64,000 nt of DNA from a virus: the IMG/VR virus record IMGVR_UViG_3300047510_001751, positions 62,001 through 126,000 of that record; one strand, written 5' to 3'. The stretch's first letter is position 1. Each line of letters opens with the position of its first letter. Below the pieces are notes generated by a model, which saw only the letters and a list, made by a program, of their open reading frames with translations, was not told where the DNA came from and did not search any database. Shown piece after piece: positions 40,057 through 50,300 of the stretch. Both the position numbers and the translations under genes were made by a program.

Positions 40057-40242
40057 TTATTCTGCTGAAGCTTCTTCTGTCTCTTCTGCTGGAGGATTGA
40101 GAAGAGCTAGGGTTTCAAGACCACCCTGAAGTTTCAGTTTATATTCTTTTGCTTTTTCGAGGTTTGCTTCGAGTTCGAAAATTTGCTTTTCTGCTGTAGC
40201 AAGTTGCTCTTCGAAGTTCTTTTTGAGTTGTTCAGTGTCCAT
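40057..40242 (-). CDS. 61-residue coiled-coil protein
   Basis: Small helical protein, MDTEQLKKNFEEQLATAEKQ followed by IFELEANLEKAKEYKLKLQG, with clear heptad spacing and an acidic tail. The start at 40242 is chosen by the position of the late promoter TATAAATA (40272-40279), 30 bases upstream; the longer frame to 40314 would begin before that promoter. Proteins of this type recur in cyanophages near the neck genes. Function unknown. Confidence 0.75.
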   Translation of the reverse strand: MDTEQLKKNFEEQLATAEKQIFELEANLEKAKEYKLKLQGGLETLALLNPPAEETEEASAE

Positions 40243-40270
40243 GTCGTTAATGTAAAATGATGTGACTAAT

Positions 40271-40948
40271 TTATTTATATACCTCCATAAAGTAAACCAT
40301 AGTGTGCCTAACATCAGTTGCCCATCTGGGACCTATTGTTGAAGCATGATGAACATTACCATCGTATATAATTAATCTATTATATTTTGCTGGCAAAAAT
40401 CCAATTTTATTTACATCAGAATGCTCTACCCATGATTGTGATGTTTTATGTAATCCATGTTTATTAAATATTGCTGTTCCATCAGTATCGTCATATTCTT
40501 TATTAAAATATGTAATACTTGCTATAGTATTTGGACCATCTTGATGAGGACCGTAGTAACAATTTTTGTATTTTAAATACGCTTCTGGCGTTATATTAAA
40601 TAAATTATTTGACAACAAAAATGTTTTTTCCGTTGATATATCTACAGGAATTAAATTAAAACATTTGTTTACTATATCTTCTAAAACAGATATAAACAAT
40701 TCTTTTTTGTAAAAAACAAATTGTGACCTACCATCATAATACTCCGTTCCATTGGCAGGAACATCATACGCTCCCGCTAATTTTACAGTTGGTATTTTTA
40801 AAGCTAACTCATGTATTTTATCAGGATACGTCCAAAAATCATCAATAACTAAGTAATCTCCCCACGTATCACTATAAACTTTAACGTCAAAATTATTTAC
40901 GGAAAAAATATCCGAAGTAATTAAATCAGGTAAATTAATATTATTCAT
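40271..40948 (-). CDS. 2OG-Fe(II) oxygenase-like protein 1
   Basis: Predicted iron- and 2-oxoglutarate-dependent oxygenase of 225 residues, last of four in a row. The iron-binding HxD is in YYGPHQDGPNTIASITYFN (HQD), and the distal His is in IYDGNVHHASTIGPRW. The Arg that binds 2-oxoglutarate is probably in TDVRHTMVYFME. The EYYDGRSQFVFYKK and GT-type loop before the second His fit this oxygenase group. The substrate is unknown. The ATG overlaps oxygenase 2 by four bases. Confidence 0.78.
   Translation of the reverse strand: MNNINLPDLITSDIFSVNNFDVKVYSDTWGDYLVIDDFWTYPDKIHELALKIPTVKLAGAYDVPANGTEYYDGRSQFVFYKKELFISVLEDIVNKCFNLIPVDISTEKTFLLSNNLFNITPEAYLKYKNCYYGPHQDGPNTIASITYFNKEYDDTDGTAIFNKHGLHKTSQSWVEHSDVNKIGFLPAKYNRLIIYDGNVHHASTIGPRWATDVRHTMVYFMEVYK
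40272..40279 (-). promoter_or_regulatory. Late promoter for the coiled-coil gene
   Basis: Minus-strand TATAAATA, perfect consensus, 30 bases before the ATG at 40242, overlapping the end of the first oxygenase gene. Confidence 0.8.
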
Positions 40949-41535
40949 ACAAATCTAGGACCTAATATCCATCCAACCAAAGATTTTCTATTACCTTTTT
41001 TTACTTTTAAAACTCTATGTTTTAATGAGCTATCAAATACAGCAATAACTCCTCGTTCTTTTGGCACAGTAAATAATTCATTAGTAGATGAAGACATTAT
41101 TTGAACATCACCACCTTCATATTCAGATGGATCCGATAATTGTAATGTAAAAGATAATTTTCTTACATCTCCATTTTGATATGGATTGATAGAATCTGTG
41201 TGCCAATTATAAAATTCTCCTTCGGAATATGTAGTATATTGAATTTGATTTTGATCGAAAGAATGAATATTATAATTAAAATTTTCTTTATTTGCTATTT
41301 TTATAAAATAATCACACATAGCCCCAACCCACGTAGAAGAATTAATAAATTGAATTTTACTTTTTCTTATATTTAAATTTACTCCCTCTCCCGTCATTCC
41401 GTAATCTAATTCATCTTCATTCACATTAAAATTATTTTTTAATTCCTTTTCAATAATATCAACTATATCTTTGGGCAATCCAGTGCTAACCCAATACATA
41501 TCAAATTTTTCTGACGGCGAATTAAATTTAAGCAT
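40945..41535 (-). CDS. 2OG-Fe(II) oxygenase (prolyl hydroxylase-like) 2
   Basis: The most canonical of the four: 196 residues with TYSEGEFYNWHTDSINPY (HxD), strand pair RKLSFTLQLSDPSEYEGGDV, and FDSSLKHRVLKVKKGNRKSL carrying the distal His and the 2OG-binding Arg/Lys. This is the P4H/PKHD double-stranded beta-helix pattern. Such enzymes couple oxidation of 2-oxoglutarate to hydroxylation of a substrate, often a prolyl residue. Overlaps of four and eight bases join it to its neighbours. Confidence 0.88.
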   Translation of the reverse strand: MLKFNSPSEKFDMYWVSTGLPKDIVDIIEKELKNNFNVNEDELDYGMTGEGVNLNIRKSKIQFINSSTWVGAMCDYFIKIANKENFNYNIHSFDQNQIQYTTYSEGEFYNWHTDSINPYQNGDVRKLSFTLQLSDPSEYEGGDVQIMSSSTNELFTVPKERGVIAVFDSSLKHRVLKVKKGNRKSLVGWILGPRFV

Positions 41536-42112
41536 TACTGTCCTCCATAAAAGATTTTAATATATCCTGAATATAAATATTACCCTCACCGCCATCATAT
41601 TGAAATACCATAGTCAATCTTCCGTTAGATTCAGATAAACATGTAGATGGTCTAGATCCGTGATGTAAAGATGTTGGAGCAATAACAACTCTACCTGGCT
41701 TGGGTAAAACCGAAATTGTAAAATCTGGGTTTTCTGATTTCGAAAAATATGTATCACCTCCCCAATGTTGCTCCCATTTAGTGTTTAGATATACTATAAA
41801 ACTAATTCCGTATGGGGTATCATAGCAATCTCGATGAGTGTCACAAAAATCTAATTGTTTAAATAAATTAATCAATACTCTATTAAAATTTGGGATATCA
41901 AAAGAAAAATTTTGTTTTAATTTTTCCAAAACCAAATTTACTACAAAATCATCTTTTTCTGGAAAGGCAGTAAAACTAGAAATTCTGTTTGTTATATCGT
42001 TAGTTAATCTATAAATTTGTAATCCATACGCCCACTTTTCTAAATCTTCAATTTCTTCTGGTAAAAAAATGTCATCAACAATAATGACATCTTCAATGTA
42101 ATTAATTTTCAC
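41528..42112 (-). CDS. 2OG-Fe(II) oxygenase-like protein 3
   Basis: A 194-residue member of the same cluster. The iron ligands are in FCDTHRDCYDTPYGISFIVY (HRD) and VIAPTSLHHGSRPSTCLSES (distal His), followed by NGRLTMVFQYDGG with the Arg for 2-oxoglutarate. WGGDTYFS before the second half matches the GG-x-T/L-x-F strand of the fold. Its ATG lies 11 bases inside the end of oxygenase 4, and it overlaps oxygenase 2 by eight bases. Confidence 0.82.
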   Translation of the reverse strand: MKINYIEDVIIVDDIFLPEEIEDLEKWAYGLQIYRLTNDITNRISSFTAFPEKDDFVVNLVLEKLKQNFSFDIPNFNRVLINLFKQLDFCDTHRDCYDTPYGISFIVYLNTKWEQHWGGDTYFSKSENPDFTISVLPKPGRVVIAPTSLHHGSRPSTCLSESNGRLTMVFQYDGGEGNIYIQDILKSFMEDSNA

Positions 42113-42728
42113 GACTATAAATGCTCCGAAACCATCCAGTTAAAATATATTTGTTTTTTGTAAATACTGTATTGCCTCTATGTAAATGAGTATAAGCAGC
42201 GGGCCAAATGAGAGTAGTACCAGCGGTAGGTTTAACTCTTAATTTTTGATGAAAAAATTCTGTTTCAGCTTCTCCATCAGGCATATCATTTAAATAAATC
42301 ATCCATGCTACATGCCTACTATTAAAAAATTGAGATGATCCCACACGTTCAGTGTGCCAAACATGATAACCTCCCCCAGGCGGGGTTCGCTGCATTTTAA
42401 TTTCCGTACAGGCTAAAGCAGTTGTATTTAAATCTGGATATTCTTTAGAATATTTGTCGTATGCTATTTGTAAATATTCGTAACAAGTATCAGATAATCC
42501 ATTATCTAAAATATTTAAAAATATTGAAATATCATTTCTTCCAGTTATACCCAAATTAAATTGTTTATCACCTGAAGATATTACGGTGTCATCTTCTGTA
42601 GTGTAATTTACATCTCCAAAATTCATTAATTTTTTGTTTGTTGTAAATTCAAACCATTCAATATATTCTTCACATAATTGTTTAGGCAAAAGATTTTCAA
42701 AAATTCCAATATGATCAATTATTTTCAT
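42102..42728 (-). CDS. 2OG-Fe(II) oxygenase-like protein 4, HxE variant
   Basis: First transcribed gene of the oxygenase cluster, 208 residues. The metal ligands appear as WHTERVG (HxE instead of HxD) and IWPAAYTHLHRGNTVF for the distal His; KNKYILTGWFRSI supplies the basic residue. YLNDMPDGEAETEFFHQKLR fits the loop before the second half. HxE is a known natural variant, but activity is not certain. A CCTAAATA late box lies 21 bases upstream, overlapping the end of the glycine-rich fibre gene. Confidence 0.82.
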   Translation of the reverse strand: MKIIDHIGIFENLLPKQLCEEYIEWFEFTTNKKLMNFGDVNYTTEDDTVISSGDKQFNLGITGRNDISIFLNILDNGLSDTCYEYLQIAYDKYSKEYPDLNTTALACTEIKMQRTPPGGGYHVWHTERVGSSQFFNSRHVAWMIYLNDMPDGEAETEFFHQKLRVKPTAGTTLIWPAAYTHLHRGNTVFTKNKYILTGWFRSIYSREN

Positions 42729-42748
42729 AGTTAATTTTTATCTACTAG

Positions 42749-42756
42749 TATTTAGG
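42749..42756 (-). promoter_or_regulatory. Variant late promoter for the oxygenase cluster
   Basis: Minus-strand CCTAAATA, 21 bases before the ATG at 42728, over the stop of the glycine-rich gene. It would allow late expression of the four oxygenases together with the virion genes. Confidence 0.45.
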
Positions 42757-44332
42757 TTGTCCCAGAAACAGTTCCTGTGTATGAATATGTATATGCTTGA
42801 TTTGCTCTGACTGCTCTTCCAGCAGCTCCCCCTGTTCCTCCACCTGCTGCACCCCAATCACCTCCAGACGCTCCTGGATTTCCAGCACCACCAGTATTTC
42901 CTGTTGCTCCAGTATTTCCTCGTGCTCCAGAATTTCCTGAAGCACCTCTACTTCCTGCATTTCCTGCCGCTCCAGCAGCACCATTGTTTCCAGGATTACC
43001 GTTATTCCCTCTTCCTCCAGCATTACCAGTGGCTCTTACCGTTTCTGAACTATTCGAACAGTTAGTGTTCCTCCGACTAGTTACTTGTCTTGTCCAAGAA
43101 CCAGGAGCTGTATTTGTTCTTCCAGCGTTACCAGGCGCACCAGCACCACCAGCACCAGCACCAGATCCAGCAGTTCCAGCAATACCTGCGCTTCTTGTCC
43201 ATGTTGTTGGTGAGGCAAGACCAGCGTTTCCTGGAGTGCCAGCAGTGCCAGCAGAACCAGTGCTGCCAGATAACCCAGCATTACCTGTTATTGGTCCTGT
43301 TAAATTATTATATCCTCTTCCAGCGCCTCCAGTTCCACCAGCACCGCCTGCTCCACCAGCACCGCCTGCTCCACCAGCGCCACCAGTTCCACCAGCGCCA
43401 CCTGGACCACCTAATCCATTTTGACCAGGATTTCCTGAATTACCTGGATTACCTCTAGCACCACCAGCACCACCAGTACCAGCTCCACCTGTTGTAGATC
43501 TAGAACCAGAATTAACAGGTCCACCAAGACGCCTGTTACACTGGGTGGGGAAACTAAAGGGAGACCATCTTTGTGTTGTTCTGTCTGGTCTTGTTACTGT
43601 AACATTATTTCCATTTGCTCCAGTATTTCCAGGATTTCCAAATGCTCCAGCCGTTCCAGCAGTTGCTCCATTACCAGCAGCTCCAGTATTTCCAGTATTT
43701 CCATTGGCTCCAGTATTTCCTGCTGCTCCAGTATTGCCAGGAGTGCCACTATTACCCCCTGTACCACCACCACCACCGCCTCTAATGGAACCAGTAGAAC
43801 CACTTACTGTGTAACCAACTACCGAAATCAGAACAGCATCTCCTCCAGGATTTCCTGCTACTCCAGCAGCACCTCCTGTACCTCCCCCACCATAAATGTT
43901 TCCGCCAGAAACTTGAATATTTACATTTCCAGCAACAGTTCCCGTACCAGATGATAGTGCTGTATTTCCAGCTGAAGTAGCTCCAACTGTACCTGTAATT
44001 ACCACACGTTTAGGAATTACTTTATTGTAGTTACTATTCCATTGAGTTAATGTAGAAATAGTAACATTTGTATCAGTTCCAGATTGTGTTACTACAGATT
44101 CTTTTATTGTATTTCTGTATTTACTAGCAGATATTAGAGCATTGGTTGTAGGAACGGCAGCATTTTCAGTAGCATCATAAATGTATGGTGCTACTGTAGT
44201 ATTAGTTGTTTTTCTTTTTAATTCACTATATGAAATTGAACCTGATGTTGTTCCTTTGTAAGTGTTTCTTAAAGCACTTAAGGAAATAGCACCAGATCCA
44301 AAATTAGTTGTGGTACTGGACGTAATAGCCAT
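42752..44332 (-). CDS. Glycine-rich collagen-like tail fibre / adhesin protein
   Basis: A 526-residue fibre-type protein. Residues 1-160 form a non-repetitive head with SISYSELKRKTTN and ISASKYRNT, as in cyanophage fibre proteins. From about residue 165 on it is almost wholly Gly-X-Y runs (GNTGAAGNTGANGNTG and similar), interrupted by short non-Gly loops with Trp, Arg and two Cys. Poly-Gly stretches (RGGGGGGTGG) recall the glycine-rich sandwich adhesins of T-even gp38 type. About nine prolines in the runs fall at the Y position (GNP, GTP, GAP). It precedes the four oxygenases and follows the giant chaperone-bearing fibre gene by one base. Receptor binding is inferred. Confidence 0.82.
   Translation of the reverse strand: MAITSSTTTNFGSGAISLSALRNTYKGTTSGSISYSELKRKTTNTTVAPYIYDATENAAVPTTNALISASKYRNTIKESVVTQSGTDTNVTISTLTQWNSNYNKVIPKRVVITGTVGATSAGNTALSSGTGTVAGNVNIQVSGGNIYGGGGTGGAAGVAGNPGGDAVLISVVGYTVSGSTGSIRGGGGGGTGGNSGTPGNTGAAGNTGANGNTGNTGAAGNGATAGTAGAFGNPGNTGANGNNVTVTRPDRTTQRWSPFSFPTQCNRRLGGPVNSGSRSTTGGAGTGGAGGARGNPGNSGNPGQNGLGGPGGAGGTGGAGGAGGAGGAGGAGGTGGAGRGYNNLTGPITGNAGLSGSTGSAGTAGTPGNAGLASPTTWTRSAGIAGTAGSGAGAGGAGAPGNAGRTNTAPGSWTRQVTSRRNTNCSNSSETVRATGNAGGRGNNGNPGNNGAAGAAGNAGSRGASGNSGARGNTGATGNTGGAGNPGASGGDWGAAGGGTGGAAGRAVRANQAYTYSYTGTVSGTT
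43310..43440 (-). repeat. Gly-Gly-Ala/Gly-Pro repeat block
   Basis: Near-perfect 9-base repeat (GGA GGC/T GCA type on the minus strand) encoding GGAGGAGGAGGAGGTGGAG and surroundings. It can expand or contract by slippage, which would alter the length of the glycine-rich part without changing frame. Confidence 0.6.
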
Positions 44333-44333
44333 A

Positions 44334-47300
44334 TTACTTATTCTTTAATGACTGTACTTCTTCTTTGAGTTCTTTAATAGCTTCAATTAGTAGTGGAACT
44401 AATCTTTCATACTGAACGGCAAGATAACCATTATCTCTTTCAATTACTGCTTCTGGGAGAACTTCTTTGATCTCTTGAGCAATAACACCAGCTTCACGCT
44501 TAGTTGTATCCTTGCCTTCCGCTAATTCATTCCAATTATATTTAACACCAGAAATCTGTGTTACTTTATCTAGAGCATTATCAATCGTTTCGATATTTGT
44601 CTTTAATCTTCTGTCAGATGAAGCAAACGCTGTAATATCACCTGTACAAGACAAATCACCTGTATTGCTAATCCAAGCTACGTCAGAACTACCTCTACGG
44701 AATCTTACAACTTCAGTTGAACTTGCTCCAGCATTAATATACCATCTGTTTGAATGGTACTCAAGCTTACCTTCGCTAGCACCAGCATCGCCAGTCCAAG
44801 TAGCAACGTTATCTTGACGGAAAGAGCTAGCTCCTCCTAGACGAAGAACACTGTTAGTTCCGCTAGTAAATGTGAATTGAGCACTACCAGCAAGAGCACC
44901 ATTGTTATTATATTGAACCTGAGTATTAGATCCACCAATATCAAATGTTGCCCATTCAATACCAGAAGCAGTTGATTTAATAAATTTACCAGCTCCACTA
45001 TTAGCTAAGAAAATAGTTGCTCCGTCTCCAGATTGATAAGGAACACTGCCAGCAGCACCGCCAGCAAGATTAGTGGCGGTTGTTGCTGTTGTAGCGTTAC
45101 CACTCAAGGCAGCAGTAATAGTACCAGCAGAGAAGTTACCCGAAGCATCTCTGGCAACAAGATTTGTATTACCAGAGGTTGAAGCAGTAACATTAATTGT
45201 TCTTGCTGTGCCACCATTAAATGTAGTGCCAGCGTCATAAGTTAGATATGTTCCAAGTGATAAAGCAGCAGCAGTTGAAGCAGTGATTGTAATGTTAGCA
45301 CTGCCATTAAAGGATACTCCGTTTATTGTTCTGGCAGTTTGTAGTGTCGTGGCAGTAGAAGCGTTACCACTTAAGGTGGCAGTGATAGTACCAGCAGCAA
45401 AGTTGCCAGAACCATCTCTCTTAACCAGCGTGTTATTCGTATTTAATGAAGAAACTGGGTTATTGCCTGTGTGTAAAATAGTGTACTTAGTTGAAGTACC
45501 AACGGACCATCCACCCCAGAATAAATCGTTAGTAGCACCATCAAGACCAAAGTAACCAGCGTAATCTCCAGATACGTGGAACGTTAAGAAAGCATCTCTT
45601 CCAGCAGTATCATTGAAAATAGTTAATGTTTTATTACCAGAACCAGAACCTTGATCACCAGAAGTAGTGTTAATAAGTACTTGATTGCCAGCCAAGAAAG
45701 TTAAACTTCCTGACATAGTATCACCAGACTTCAATACGTTTAGAGAAGCAGCTCCAGTCAAGGAAGCGGTAATTGTCCCAGCAGCAAAGTTACCAGAACC
45801 ATCTCTTTGAACAGCAGTGCTAGCATTGTTTAATGAGGAGAACGTAATATTACCAGCATTCCAAATTACGTTGCTGTTTAATGTAAGAGCATTAGCGTTT
45901 CCTGCTAAAATATTTAATGATCCACTACCATTGGCTGAGTTTCCGCCAGAAACAGCAAGACGTACATTATAAAGACCAGCAGGAGAACTACTAGATCTAA
46001 AATCAATTACTGGAACAGAAGCAGTTCCATCAGTTCTTCCAAGTGATAATCTAGCAGTGCCAGAAACAGATTCTAGTTTAGCAACATCAAATGTTCCAGC
46101 AAAATCACTGATATTGTAATCATTAATAATTTCATTTGTTTGTGTATTACCAATTCGGAAAGCAGCAGCAATATTACCAGATAATAATCTACCAGTTAAG
46201 ATAGTATAATCTAGAGTGTCATCAATATTATTTGAAGTTGATACATTAAGAAGTTCAAAATCACCAACTTTAATACCAATCGAATCAAATAAATCAATCG
46301 TTAATCCAGATACAAATGGTGCTTCCGAAAGAATCTTACCAGAAATATAAACATCAAAGAATGTTTGAGCAACATAAGATTTTACAGTTAATGAATTATC
46401 AACTGATGTAGATCCCAAGAAAGAAGAAATGTGGGAAGGACCAATGATACCAGAATTAATATTATAAGCATTTTGATAGAAAGTACCTTGTCTGCCATCA
46501 AGTAGGTCGGCATCCATTCCAGTGCCAACACCATCATTAATAGAAGTCCAAACTTTAGCCCAGGTGCTGAATGAAGCAACACCAGAACCAGAACCACGAA
46601 TCCATAGGTTATTGTTATCAGTGAAAGCTAATTGCCTTACGCCACCACCAGAGGCATCAGAACCAGTACCAAATTGACGGAATGTAATTACACCGTGTCT
46701 TGTACCACCATCGGCAAGACCGTCAGCAGTATTGTTTCTCGTATCAGCAATAACACCTTCATTGAAAGTTGATGGAGATGGCGATGAAGATGGGTTATTA
46801 ACGCTTGTTGTTAATCTGAGAGTATTAGCTGATTGACCAGAGATATCAATGCCATACAAACCACTACCTAGTTTATCTGGGCTAATAGAAAGATTAACTA
46901 AATTCTGACCATCTCTATAATATAAACCTTGTTGACCATCGAGTAAGTCGGCATCAAGACCAGAACCAGTACCAGTTTTAAGTTCTACTGAACCATCACC
47001 TGAATCTCCAATGTTAAATTGTGACTTTTTAAACCTAGCAACGCCAGTGTTGCCATATTCATTAGCTTCAAGAGTTTTAGCATCAACACGCTTAATGTCG
47101 ATACCAACATTAGCAAAGTTTTTAACACTTGTATTTGTTTTTGCTTCAAGAACAGCATTAGCACCCAAACCAATTTGAACTGGCATTTGAGTGATAGAGA
47201 AATCTGATGAATAAGCACTACCTCCACTAGTTACTAGTACAGTTGTGATGCTACCACCTTCAATGGTAAAGTTAGCTTTTAAACCACTTCCTGTACCACC

Positions 47301-50300
47301 AGAAACTGCTAGATCAAAATATTGTCCATCAGTAAATCCAGTACCACCAGAAGCGACTAAAATTTTATCTACAAAATTACTTAAAGTAAGTGTAGCATCT
47401 AGTAGAACAGGAGATTCTGGTCTACTAAATTCAATAATGGTATTTTGTGTAATAAGTTGGGTTACTGATGTTGAAAGAGTAACAGTAGTAAATGAAACGT
47501 TATTAACTACTGTTACAAATGTATTTGCTACAGTAGTTCCTGTTGGAACACCTGGAGCTATTACCAAATGACCAATTAAAATTTGGTTATTTAATTTAAA
47601 TTGTAATGTATTTTGATTTGCTGCTGTTTGATCAGTAGTAAAATCAAAATATCTTTCTTCTGCTGGTTTGATTGATTGTACTGCTAAAGCATAAGAAGAG
47701 TCACCTCTCAAGAATGAGAAGGAGTTAGCTTCTCCAGCATTACCAGCAAGTCTGGAAGATGAAATAATACCAGAAGTAATATCTTGTGCTGAAATTGAAG
47801 AAGTGGAAAGTGATACCCAGTTACTTGGATTAGATCCAGAAGTATTAACTGTTCTTATTACAGGTACAGTAACTGGAGAAACGTTAGTAGATTGAATTGT
47901 GTCAGTATCAGCAATCTTGATGTTGTTTACAATATCAATATAAACTCTAGATTCAATTAAACCATTTGCTTCTGCTTGTACACCGCCCACTCCAGGGGCA
48001 GAGAACGAAATTGATGGAGGTGAAGTATAACCAAATCCGCCTTTGTAACCATTATAATCTACGATAGTTACTGTAACTACTCTTCCATTAACGACAGTAC
48101 ACGAAGCTTGGGCTGATACTCCTCCTGGTTGATCTGGAGCACTAATAGAAACTGAAGGAGGATTTAAATCGTCATAACCATTACCTTGGTTAGAAATACT
48201 AATTCTATAAAGAACACCTTGACGATATTCTGTAACTTCTCCTTGGCCAGTAGAAAGGCTGCCAGTAATAAACGCCCCAGTAGCAAACTCTAAGTCAGTA
48301 TTTACTGAAATACCAATAAACTGACTTTCTAAATCATTATTTAAAATATATGATGTGGTTGTTCCAAGTTCAATAGCAATGTCACCAGCAAGTGGACCTT
48401 CTAAAGCAAGTCTTTCTGCTGTAGTTTGAATCGTAAATACGTTGAATGGTCTTAGAGCTGGAATTTGATCTAGAGAAATCTTACCAGAATCAGTAAGTTC
48501 TACAAGGTTTCTTGGAACGGCGTTGGTTGAATATGGTTTGTTGAGGTATTGACCTAGGTTATTTGAAATGTAATCTTTAACAGCTTTCTGTGTTGGAATT
48601 TTACTATCAGAAGAGAAATTACCACCAAGAGTGTTAGAAGCATCGAAACCAGTAACAACAACGTCACCTCCTTTTAGCTTAAGAAACTCAACTTCCGAGA
48701 TCGAAACCGTACCAGTGAAGGTAATGTTACCAGTTCTGTTCTCAATCTTAGCAAAGTAACCTACTTTAAAGTCACCAAGTTCATCCGTACCAGAAGTATA
48801 AACACGACCGTAAGCTTGAGATACTTGCTCAAATGCTTCATTTTTAACGCCACCATTTTCTGGGAGTGCTCTATAGTCGTTACCAGCACCAGCATATTCC
48901 CAAGTGTGGGAAGATGAGTTAACAATTGATGGTCTGTGTAAACGAATTTGCTTGCCAACTAGTTCAGCATTACCAACTGTAATTGCTTGACCATTACTCT
49001 TTCTTTGGAGAAGCATTGCTTCATTAATATCAATAGTCGAAGTAAATGGAGGACCAACAGTAGTTAATCTTACGTTATCAACAAAATATTCAATATCAGA
49101 ATCTTGGTTTTCGTAATCAGCAAATTTAACAATATAGTGCTCAAGAGGTTCTCTTCCGAGACCACCAACAGTAAATACAGTTCTACCTGTAGCAGTTGTA
49201 GTTACATTAGTAATTGTACCAATATCAAATGCGTATGGATCTTTTCTGAATCCTCTAGCTCTTAGAGCATATGTACCAAAGTTGGTAGCTGAGTTTGTAA
49301 CAGAAGCATAACCACCAGTATCAGCATAGATTCCATCCTGAGCAAATAGAACGAATACAGAAACTAACTGAACATATCCATCATTTACAATTCTATAACC
49401 AGTACCACCGAAGGAAATAATGGTAAACTGAGCAGCAACCATCGACTTACCCTGATTTGGGAAAGTAGCTTTTGGATCAGCATTTCCAATTGGTGGATTT
49501 AGACCTGGACGTGGGCAGTTTGGTTGACGTATTTTATCTCCGTCAATTTCACAACCACCACCACCAAGGAATGAAATTACAGAGGCGTTTTGAATATATG
49601 GAGATGCCTCAATGAATGGAAGATCCAAGTAAATAGAATCTACGTTAACTCTCTTATTGTCAGCATCATAGATTGTATTTTCTGGGAATACAACTGTTGG
49701 TTCAAATAAAGTACCGAAACTCTTTTCTACTACGCTACCATTAGCAAGAATATCATCTAAAATGCTAAACGCTGTTGTAATAGTAGTAGCAACGTTAGCA
49801 CATGTTGGAGTATTTGTATCAACAATTGTAGTTGAATCAATGAATTGAGGAGCCGTAGCAAATTCTGGAATATAAACAACGCCAGTGCCATCGCCAGTCT
49901 TCCAATTTCTCATAGCAAGGATTGCTAAATCTCTTGCTTTAGTAAATGCTTGTCTAGTTGGTAGTAGTTCACTTTGTGGAATACCAGTTAAGGCATTTCC
50001 AGTGTAATAAGATTCTCCTGAAGTAACAATACCAGCATTACCACCAAGAATTAAATCTCTTCTGAGAGCACCCAGAATAAATCCAATATCTCTACGGCAC
50101 TTAATAGTGGTAGTAGTTAAGAAATCTCCTTCATTAATAGCAGGAAGTGAAGTTAAATTACCAGCAGCAATAGCAGTTGTAGCAATAGCAATAAGAGTAC
50201 CAATGCTATTACGTACATCAATACATGAATCTGGATTATTGTTATTGTTTAGTTCTCCTTCTACCCCATAACCAAATACAGTTGGAAGATATCCAGGATT

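Noticed and set aside
43310-43440. CRISPR-like short regular repeats
   Set aside because: The repeats have no unique spacers and are explained by the glycine-rich coding sequence.
42745-43960. Several Leu-, Ser- or Pro-rich frames in other phases
   Set aside because: They are shadows of the Gly-X-Y repeats read in other frames; low complexity follows from the repeat.
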